64,000 nucleotides of DNA. It comes from Mycolicibacterium sp. S2-37 (GTDB taxonomy: Bacteria > Actinomycetota > Actinomycetes > Mycobacteriales > Mycobacteriaceae). How positions within the stretch are numbered: the stretch's first letter is position 1; the number at the start of each line of letters is the position of its first letter. Below, in pieces: positions 58,559 through 64,000 of the stretch. A program made the position numbers and the translations under genes. The notes beneath the pieces were generated by a model. It worked only from the letters and a program-made list of their open reading frames with translations, ran no database searches and was not told where the DNA came from. The DNA lies in contig NZ_JAFEVR010000009.1 in NCBI RefSeq assembly GCF_017352375.1, forward strand, positions 186,001 to 250,000. The letters run 5' to 3'.

Positions 58559-58787
58559 TACCACCCTCGGAATGCGTGACGAGACTGAAAGTCACAGTGC
58601 GCCAGCGGATGTCGATGTCCGGGTGATGGTCCCTGCGCTCGGCCTGCTCGGCCACCCGCCGTACGGCGTCGATGCCGTCGAGGAAGGCGGGGAAGTCGAC
58701 CGAGCGGCGCAGTGCGCCGTCGGCGCGCTCCCAGCCGTCCAGATCGGGCAGTGCGGCGTCGACTTGTTCGTCAGTTAACACGGCCAT
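58503..58787 (-). CDS. 4a-hydroxytetrahydrobiopterin dehydratase (PCD/DCoH)
   Basis: A 94-residue pterin-4a-carbinolamine dehydratase. The active-site motif is ERRDHHPDIDIRWRTV (H, H and the following Asp/Arg), preceded by LDGWERADGALRRSVDF and followed by TFSLVTHSEGGITEKDLQMARDID. It recycles tetrahydrobiopterin in other organisms; in mycobacteria, where the cofactor is uncommon, its role is uncertain. ATG 58787 (MAVLTDEQVDAALPDL). Its 3' end overlaps pimE on the other strand by 56 bp. Corresponds to Rv1159A. Confidence 0.94.
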   Translation of the reverse strand: MAVLTDEQVDAALPDLDGWERADGALRRSVDFPAFLDGIDAVRRVAEQAERRDHHPDIDIRWRTVTFSLVTHSEGGITEKDLQMARDIDGIVGR

Positions 58788-58793
58788 GGTCTC

Positions 58794-58807
58794 GACGGTA
58801 TACCGTC
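58794..58807. promoter_or_regulatory. Perfect 14-bp palindrome between divergent genes
   Basis: GACGGTATACCGTC reads the same on both strands and fills half of the 27-bp space between the pterin dehydratase and mutT2 starts. The central TATACC provides a -10 hexamer in each direction (9 and 10 nt from the two start codons), so one element may serve as a bidirectional promoter or operator. Confidence 0.6.
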
Positions 58808-58814
58808 ACCGACG

Positions 58815-59201
58815 ATGTCTGACCGGATTGTGGTCGCCGGTGCGCTGATCGAGCATTCAGCGCTGCTGGTGGCCCAGCGCGCACGCCCCCCGGACCTGGC
58901 GGGACTGTGGGAGCTGCCCGGCGGCAAGGCGGCCGCGGGGGAGTCCGACGCCGACGCGCTGGTGCGCGAACTGCGCGAGGAGCTGGGCATCGAGGTGACC
59001 GTGGGGGCTCGTCTCGGCGACGACATCGCGCTGACCGGGGGTGCGGTGCTGCGCGCCTATCTGGTGACCCGCACCGGGGGACAGGTGCGCCCGATCGACC
59101 ACCGGGAGTTGCGGTGGGTTCGTGCGGCCGAACTCGACGGGCTGCCGTGGGTGCCGGCGGACCGTGCGTGGCTGCCCGCGCTCACGCGGGAACTCGCCTA
59201 G
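58815..59201 (+). CDS. mutT2: Nudix hydrolase MutT2
   Basis: A 128-residue Nudix pyrophosphatase, the MutT2 type that hydrolyses dCTP/CTP-like and 8-oxo nucleotides. The Nudix box is intact at residues 37-59 (GKAAAGESDADALVRELREELGI, i.e. Gx5Ex7RELxEExGI). N-terminal MSDRIVVAGALIEHSALLVAQRARPPDLAGLWELPGG is typical. It corresponds to Rv1160. In M. tuberculosis narGHJI follows directly; here two small genes on the other strand follow instead. The stop overlaps the convergent small gene by 4 bp. Confidence 0.95.
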   Translation: MSDRIVVAGALIEHSALLVAQRARPPDLAGLWELPGGKAAAGESDADALVRELREELGIEVTVGARLGDDIALTGGAVLRAYLVTRTGGQVRPIDHRELRWVRAAELDGLPWVPADRAWLPALTRELA

Positions 59202-59467
59202 TACCGCAGCCGGTCGCCGACGACCCGCACTTTCTGGCCGCGCAGATGATGTGCCGAATACAGCGGGTGCATCAACGCGGGGTGACGGCAGTGCGGACAC
59301 GACGGCTGCGGCTCGTTGGCCGACGCGACCGTCAGATGATGACAGCCCGCACACCGCACCACATAGGCGGCGCCGATCCAGTTCATCATTCCGAGGTAGA
59401 TCGCGACGGTCGTGACCGCCGCCAGCAGGATGATCAGGGCGATGGTGAGCGCCTCGTAAACCGTCAT
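59198..59467 (-). CDS. Hypothetical membrane protein with zinc-ribbon-like domain
   Basis: An 89-residue protein not recognised by name. One N-terminal membrane helix (EALTIALIILLAAVTTVAIYLG) is followed by a soluble tail with two CxxC pairs (VVRCAGCHHL and PSCPHCRHP), a likely zinc ribbon, and several His residues (HPLYSAHHLRG). The tail would be cytosolic or extracytoplasmic depending on orientation. ATG 59467 is the start. It lies between mutT2 and the small Lys/Cys-rich gene in the place of the nitrate reductase operon of M. tuberculosis. Confidence 0.7.
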   Translation of the reverse strand: MTVYEALTIALIILLAAVTTVAIYLGMMNWIGAAYVVRCAGCHHLTVASANEPQPSCPHCRHPALMHPLYSAHHLRGQKVRVVGDRLRY

Positions 59468-59557
59468 GATCGGGAACCTCCAAAACGTGCCGAGAAGATC
59501 CGACGGATACGTCGAAGGATACTCCGCAGCGCTGGTAGGTGAGTGTGTTCGCGCAGT

Positions 59558-59725
59558 TCAGGTCTTGCGCGCGCGCTTGAAGACCTTGTCGAGTTCCTTA
59601 CCCCGGATGCCCATGTGTTCGGCCTTGAGCACCTTGTGCACGACGAGCGGGCAACGCTTGCAGCGCGGCTTGCTGCGGCAGCACTTCTTCTTCGCCTTAA
59701 TCTTGGCGTAGTCCGTGGTCTTCAC
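59558..59725 (-). CDS. Small Lys/Cys-rich protein
   Basis: A 55-residue basic protein (MKTTDYAKIKAKKKCCRSKPRCKRCPLVVHKVLKAEHMGI...) with a CC-x5-C-x2-C arrangement and 14 Lys/Arg in the visible part; I recall similar actinobacterial proteins without known function. The cysteine cluster plus basic helix suggests metal or nucleic-acid binding (inference). The start is uncertain: GTG 59725 is the best codon; upstream frame continuation is antisense to typA leader and not family-like. Divergent from typA, 134 bp before its start. Confidence 0.6.
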   Translation of the reverse strand: MKTTDYAKIKAKKKCCRSKPRCKRCPLVVHKVLKAEHMGIRGKELDKVFKRARKT

Positions 59726-59859
59726 GTCGGCGGCGGGGTTCCTATCGGCGTTCGGGGCGGTCCTACTGTGCCATGACGGCTGACGCGCGGGCCCGGGGCG
59801 GGTGTGGCGTACGTTGCTGCATTTCGCGATCGGTGAGCCGCACTGCCACACTTGCTGAC

Positions 59860-61761
59860 GTGGATTTGCAAAATGACTTTCGCAACGTGGCCATCGTGGC
59901 CCACGTCGATCACGGTAAGACGACCCTGGTCGATGCGATGCTGCGGCAGTCCGGTGCGCTGACCCATCGTGGTGACGACGCCGTCGAGCGGTTGATGGAC
60001 TCCGGTGACCTGGAGAAGGAAAAGGGCATCACGATCCTGGCCAAGAACACGGCCGTGCACCGCCACCACGCCGACGGACGCAAGACGGTCATCAACGTCA
60101 TCGACACCCCCGGCCACGCCGACTTCGGTGGTGAGGTCGAGCGCGGCCTGTCGATGGTGGACGGGGTGCTGCTGCTCGTCGACGCCTCCGAGGGACCGCT
60201 GCCGCAGACCCGCTTCGTGCTGCGCAAGGCGCTCGCCGCGCATCTGCCCGTGATCCTGGTGGTCAACAAGACCGACCGGCCCGACGCCCGCATCGCCGAG
60301 GTGGTCTCCGAGAGCCACGACCTGCTGCTCGACGTCGCGTCGGATCTCGACGACGAGGCGCAGGCCGCCGCGGAGAAGGCGCTCGACCTGCCAACGCTCT
60401 ACGCCTCCGGTCGCGCGGGTATCGCCAGCACGTCGCAACCGGCGAACGGGGAGAACCCCGACGGCGAGAACCTCGACCCGCTGTTCGATGTGCTGCTCGA
60501 GCACATCCCGCCGCCCACCGGCGATCCCGAGGCGCCACTGCAGGCCCTGGTGACCAACCTCGACGCGTCGGCGTTCCTGGGCCGGTTGGCACTGATCCGC
60601 ATCTACAACGGACGGCTGCGCAAGGGGCAGCAGGTGGCGTGGATGCGCGAGGTCGACGGCGTGCCCGTCGTGACCAACGCCAAGATCACCGAACTGCTGG
60701 CGACCGTGGGCGTCGAACGCAACCCGACAGACGAGGCGGTCGCCGGCGACATCGTCGCGGTGGCGGGCCTGCCGGAGATCATGATCGGTGACACCCTCGC
60801 CGACCCCGAACATGCGCACGCACTGCCGCGCATCACCGTCGACGAGCCGGCAATCTCGGTCACCATCGGCACCAACACCTCGCCGCTGGCCGGCAAGGTG
60901 TCCGGCCACAAGCTGACCGCCCGCATGGTCCGCGACCGGCTGGATCGCGAGCTGATCGGCAACGTGTCGATCAAGGTCGTCGACATCGGCCGCCCCGACG
61001 CCTGGGAGGTCCAGGGCCGCGGTGAGCTCGCGCTGGCCGTGCTCGTCGAGCAGATGCGCCGCGAAGGCTTCGAGCTGACCGTCGGCAAGCCGCAGGTGGT
61101 CACCCGCACGATCGACGGCAAGCTGCACGAACCCTTCGAGGCCATGACCATCGACTGTCCCGAGGAGTTCGTCGGGGCCATCACGCAGCTCATGGCGGCG
61201 CGCAAGGGCCGCATGGAGGAGATGACGAACCATGCCGCGGGGTGGGTGCGGATGGACTTCATCGTGCCCAGCCGCGGGCTGATCGGCTTCCGGACGGACT
61301 TCCTGACGCTGACACGCGGCACCGGCATCGCCAACGCGGTCTTCGACGGGTACCGGCCGTGGGCCGGCGAGATCCGGGCCCGGCACACCGGCTCGCTGGT
61401 GTCCGACCGGACCGGGTCGGTCACACCCTTCGCCATGATCCAGCTCTCCGATCGCGGCCAGTTCTTCGTCGAACCGGGGCAGGACACCTACGAGGGTCAG
61501 GTCGTCGGGATCAATCCGCGCGCCGAGGATCTCGACGTGAACGTGACCCGCGAGAAGAAGCTGACCAACATGCGGTCGTCGACCGCCGACGTCATGGAGA
61601 CGCTGGCCCGGCCGCTGGAGCTGGGTCTGGAGCAGGCGATGGAGTTCTGCGCCGAGGACGAGTGCGTCGAGGTCACCCCGGAGATCGTCCGCGTGCGCAA
61701 GGTGGAACTGGACGCGACGCTGCGCGGCCGCGCCCGCTCGCGGGCAAAGGCGCGCGGATAG
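59860..61761 (+). CDS. typA: Translational GTPase TypA/BipA
   Basis: Ribosome-associated GTPase of the EF-G family, 633 residues. G1 is AHVDHGKTT (14-22), the switch I region contains EKEKGITILAKNTAV, G3 is DTPGHADFGGEVERGLS, G4 is NKTDRPD, and SARAG-like GRAG follows; the C-terminal domains include PRITVDEPAISVTIGTNTSPLAG and the TypA-specific FIVPSRGLIGFRTDFLTLTRGTGI. GTG 59860 (MDLQNDFRNVAIVAHVD) is closest to homologues that begin a few residues before FRNVAIV; GTG 59833 is an in-frame alternative. Corresponds to Rv1165. Confidence 0.96.
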   Translation: MDLQNDFRNVAIVAHVDHGKTTLVDAMLRQSGALTHRGDDAVERLMDSGDLEKEKGITILAKNTAVHRHHADGRKTVINVIDTPGHADFGGEVERGLSMVDGVLLLVDASEGPLPQTRFVLRKALAAHLPVILVVNKTDRPDARIAEVVSESHDLLLDVASDLDDEAQAAAEKALDLPTLYASGRAGIASTSQPANGENPDGENLDPLFDVLLEHIPPPTGDPEAPLQALVTNLDASAFLGRLALIRIYNGRLRKGQQVAWMREVDGVPVVTNAKITELLATVGVERNPTDEAVAGDIVAVAGLPEIMIGDTLADPEHAHALPRITVDEPAISVTIGTNTSPLAGKVSGHKLTARMVRDRLDRELIGNVSIKVVDIGRPDAWEVQGRGELALAVLVEQMRREGFELTVGKPQVVTRTIDGKLHEPFEAMTIDCPEEFVGAITQLMAARKGRMEEMTNHAAGWVRMDFIVPSRGLIGFRTDFLTLTRGTGIANAVFDGYRPWAGEIRARHTGSLVSDRTGSVTPFAMIQLSDRGQFFVEPGQDTYEGQVVGINPRAEDLDVNVTREKKLTNMRSSTADVMETLARPLELGLEQAMEFCAEDECVEVTPEIVRVRKVELDATLRGRARSRAKARG

Positions 61762-61781
61762 CTGCCGATACGCTGAGGGGC

Positions 61782-63650
61782 GTGCCGATCCGCTCCCGCC
61801 GCTTCAGCCTGATGGCCGGGGCGCTGGTGTCGGTTCCTGCGTTGATGCTGGGCGGCTGCACCGTCAGCCCCCCGCCGGCCCCGCAGAGCACCGAGACCAC
61901 GGAGTCCACTCCGCCGCCTCCGGTCAAGGCCACGCAGATCATCGTGGCGATCGATTCGATCGGGCCGGGCTTCAACCCCCACCTGCTGTCGGACCAGTCG
62001 CCGGTCAACGCCGCGATCGCGGCCCTGGTGCTGCCGAGTTCGTTCCGGCCGGTCCCCGATCCCGCGACGCCCACCGGATCGCGCTGGGAACTCGATCCGA
62101 CGCTGCTCGAGTCGGCCGAGGTGACCAGCGAGAACCCGTTCACGGTCACCTACAAGATCCGGCCCGAGGCGCAGTGGACCGACAACGCGCCGATCGGCGC
62201 CGACGACTATTGGTATCTGTGGCGGCAGATGGTCAGCCACCCCGGCGTGGTGGACCCCGCGGGTTACGACCTCATCACCGGCGTGCAGTCGGTGGGCGGT
62301 GCCAAACAGGTTGTCGTCACGTTCGCGCAGCCGTATCCGGCCTGGCGCGAGCTGTTCAACAACATCCTGCCCGCCCACATCGTCAAGGACGTGCCGGGGG
62401 GATTCGGGGCGGGCCTGGCGCAGGCGATGCCCGTCACCGGCGGGCAATTCCGGGTCGAGAGCATCGACCCGCAACGCGACGAGATCCTGCTGGCGCGCAA
62501 CGACCGCTACTGGAGCGCTCCCGCGAAACCCGACCTCGTGCTGTTCCGCCGCGGCGGCGCCCCGGCGGCGTTGGCCGACTCGATCCGCAACGGCGACACC
62601 CAGGTGGCCCAGATCCACGGTGGCGCGGCGACTTTCGCGCAGCTCAGCGCAATCCCCGATGTGCGGACCGCCCGGATCGTGACGCCGAGGGTGTTGCAGG
62701 TGACGTTGCGTGGTCAGCAGCCCAAGCTCGCCGACACCGCCGTCCGCAGGGCGATTCTGGGTCTGCTCGACGTGGATCTGCTGGCCTCGGTGGGCGCGGG
62801 CGACGACAACACCGTCACCCTGGCGCAGGCGCAGGTACGGTCCCCGTCCGATCCGGGGTACGTCCCGACGGCGCCGCCGGCGATGGGCACCGAGGCGGCG
62901 CTGGCGATGCTCGCCGACGCGGGCTACCGGCCGACGGAGAATCCGGTGCCGGGGCCGGGGACCAGCCGGGGGCAGATCAGCAAGGACGGTGTGCCGCTGA
63001 CACTGGTATTGGGGGTGGCCGCGAACGATCCGACGTCGGTCGCGGTGGCCAACACCGCCGCTGATCAACTGCGGAACGTGGGCATCGACGCCTCGGTACT
63101 GGCACTGGACCCGGTGACGCTCTACAGCGAGGCGCTGGTCGAGAACCGGGTGGACGCGGTCGTGGGCTGGCATCACGCCGGGGGAGACCTCGCGACGGCG
63201 CTCGCCTCCCGGTACGGGTGTCCGGCGCTGGAGGCGACGCCGGTGGCGACCGCGCCGGCAAGCCCGCCCCCCGACGGCGATCCGTCACCGACGCCGAGCA
63301 CGCCGTCCACGCCGACACCGACCCCGCCGTTGCCCCCGACCACCACGCCCCCCACGCCGAGCCCCGCTCCGGAATCCGACGAACTGGTGCAGGCACCGAG
63401 CAACATCACCGGAGTCTGCGACCGCAGCATTCAGCCCAGGATCGACGCCGCGCTGGACGGCCGGGAGCCGATCGCCGAGGTGATCGACGCCGTCGAACCG
63501 CGGCTGTGGAACATGGCGACGGTATTGCCGATCCTGCAGGACACCACGATCGTCGCCGCCGGTCCCAGTGTCCGGAACGTCAACCTCACGGGGGCGGTGC
63601 CGGTCGGGATCGTCGGAGATGCCGGCAGCTGGGTCAAGTCGTCCCAATGA
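61782..63650 (+). CDS. lpqW: Lipoprotein LpqW, peptide-binding-protein-like regulator of PIM/LAM branching
   Basis: A 622-residue lipoprotein related to ABC oligopeptide-binding proteins (SBP_bac_5). Signal and lipobox: VPALMLGGC with lipidated C26; then VKATQIIVAIDSIGPGFNPHLLSDQS (substrate-binding protein start), WTDNAPIGADDYWYLWRQM and AFDSIRNGD-type segments (here ALADSIRNGDTQVAQIHGG). Residues ~485-530 form a Pro/Thr/Ser-rich insertion. In M. smegmatis LpqW directs PIM4 to polar PIM versus LM/LAM via PimE, which is present at 57-58 kb. GTG 61782 is 7 nt after TACGCT (61769-61774), likely leaderless. Corresponds to Rv1166. Confidence 0.93.
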   Translation: MPIRSRRFSLMAGALVSVPALMLGGCTVSPPPAPQSTETTESTPPPPVKATQIIVAIDSIGPGFNPHLLSDQSPVNAAIAALVLPSSFRPVPDPATPTGSRWELDPTLLESAEVTSENPFTVTYKIRPEAQWTDNAPIGADDYWYLWRQMVSHPGVVDPAGYDLITGVQSVGGAKQVVVTFAQPYPAWRELFNNILPAHIVKDVPGGFGAGLAQAMPVTGGQFRVESIDPQRDEILLARNDRYWSAPAKPDLVLFRRGGAPAALADSIRNGDTQVAQIHGGAATFAQLSAIPDVRTARIVTPRVLQVTLRGQQPKLADTAVRRAILGLLDVDLLASVGAGDDNTVTLAQAQVRSPSDPGYVPTAPPAMGTEAALAMLADAGYRPTENPVPGPGTSRGQISKDGVPLTLVLGVAANDPTSVAVANTAADQLRNVGIDASVLALDPVTLYSEALVENRVDAVVGWHHAGGDLATALASRYGCPALEATPVATAPASPPPDGDPSPTPSTPSTPTPTPPLPPTTTPPTPSPAPESDELVQAPSNITGVCDRSIQPRIDAALDGREPIAEVIDAVEPRLWNMATVLPILQDTTIVAAGPSVRNVNLTGAVPVGIVGDAGSWVKSSQ

Positions 63651-63663
63651 TCTGACCCAGTGA

Positions 63664-64000
63664 TCAGGTGACGCGCAGGCGCCACAACCGGTGGAGCCGA
63701 TCCGCCGCGACGGCCGCGATCATGAAGACGATCAGCAGCCACCAGGGCGGCCTGGCCAATTCCCAGACGAAGAACGCGGCCCACAGCGGAGCGCGCTGCG
63801 TGATCGCCAGCACGCCGGCAGCGCACAGCAGCGACACCGCGGGGACGTTGACGGACTGTTGGGTCCAGGTGTTGATCGCCAGCGCCACCAGGGCACCCGC
63901 CGCGGCTCCGGTTGCCAGCGCCGGGGTGAGCATGCCTCCGACCGCTCCGGCCTTCAGGTACGCCGCGGTCAGCAGCGGTTTGAGGAGCAGGATCGCGGCG
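63664..64000 (-). CDS. ClC-family chloride channel/transporter (N-terminus outside window)
   Basis: C-terminal part of a voltage-gated ClC-type chloride protein, ~111 residues present to the right edge. The frame reads ILLLKPLLTAAYLKAGAVGGMLTPALATGAAAGAL; the GAVGGMLTPALATGA segment is the conserved ClC anion-binding GxxxP helix-start (GGMLTP replacing the usual GGIFAP). Three hydrophobic segments follow (VPAVSLLCAAGVLAITQ, APLWAAFFVWELA, WLLIVFMIAAVAADRL). No CBS domain at the end. The start is outside the window. Convergent with lpqW. Confidence 0.8.
   Translation of the reverse strand, partial: AAILLLKPLLTAAYLKAGAVGGMLTPALATGAAAGALVALAINTWTQQSVNVPAVSLLCAAGVLAITQRAPLWAAFFVWELARPPWWLLIVFMIAAVAADRLHRLWRLRVT

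Noticed and set aside
59722..61386. 554-codon minus-strand open frame
   Set aside because: Antisense to typA; no recognisable domain.
61497..63176. 559-codon minus-strand open frame
   Set aside because: Antisense to typA/lpqW; low-complexity shadow.

Overview
The window is chromosomal DNA of an actinobacterium, almost certainly a rapidly growing Mycobacterium (Mycolicibacterium). The evidence is high GC, mycobacteria-restricted families (lipid droplet-associated Rv1109c type, DUF6542, DUF3556, Mce-associated proteins, LpqW, PimE, WS/DGAT-like acyltransferase) and a gene order that follows, from memory, the M. tuberculosis stretch xseA (Rv1108c) to lpqW (Rv1166), with several insertions and one notable absence. 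I saw no rRNA, tRNA, CRISPR array, transposase, phage or plasmid gene. Coding density is very high; the longest stretch without a gene is about 260 bp (7092-7355), which holds a candidate SigF promoter.

Layout. 1-5.1 kb: conserved core (xseA, lipid-droplet protein, ispH, DUF6542, ychF). 5.1-9.3 kb: accessory and stress genes, namely a RelBE-type module whose antitoxin frame is broken, manganese catalase, a WGxxGxxG protein and CsbD; the catalase and csbD have SigF-like promoters. 9.3-16.8 kb: adenylate-cyclase-like protein, DJ-1/PfpI protein, a 983-residue kinase + barrel + class-III aminotransferase fusion in an operon with an alpha/beta hydrolase, TetR and VOC proteins. 16.9-20.3 kb: two orphan Mce-associated membrane proteins translationally coupled to an EphC-like epoxide hydrolase, then a WS/DGAT-like acyltransferase. 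20.3-26.8 kb: DoxX, a DUF3556 membrane protein behind a KstR-type operator, a divergent FadR-type regulator and a thiolase-crotonase-acyl-CoA dehydrogenase operon. 26.8-32.6 kb: fasciclin protein, GH16-like protein, gamma-carbonic anhydrase, SDR, CPBP protease and MFS genes. 32.7-36.5 kb: crotonase, alpha-methylacyl-CoA racemase (mcr), SDR and nitronate-monooxygenase family gene. 36.5-42 kb: small regulated ORF, DoxX, methyltransferase, sirtuin, GntR, two paralogous LCM-type methyltransferases around a DUF1697 gene, and an Rv1155-like F420/PPOX protein. 42-54.7 kb: an inserted accessory block with a TipA-like MerR regulator, acyltransferase, DUF1214, TetR, sulfotransferase, MFS, two acetate/carboxylate symporter loci and a LytS/LytTR two-component system. 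54.8-64 kb: core again (HhH-GPD, DUF1059, two Ala/Pro-rich secreted proteins, pimE, pterin dehydratase, mutT2, typA, lpqW, ClC channel fragment).

How the genes fit together. Fatty-acid and steroid-type CoA chemistry dominates 20-36 kb: a thiolase, crotonases, an acyl-CoA dehydrogenase, a racemase and SDRs. Their control regions contain a KstR-consensus site, a FadR-like palindrome and an identical 14-nt element in front of two separate operons. Cell-envelope biosynthesis appears at the right end (PimE, LpqW). The 48-55 kb block looks like a sensed carboxylate-uptake module. Many genes have a TANNNT -10 hexamer 6-8 nt before the start codon, which suggests widespread leaderless transcripts; I used this to choose several starts. 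All family names come from reading motifs and from memory of the families; no search was run.
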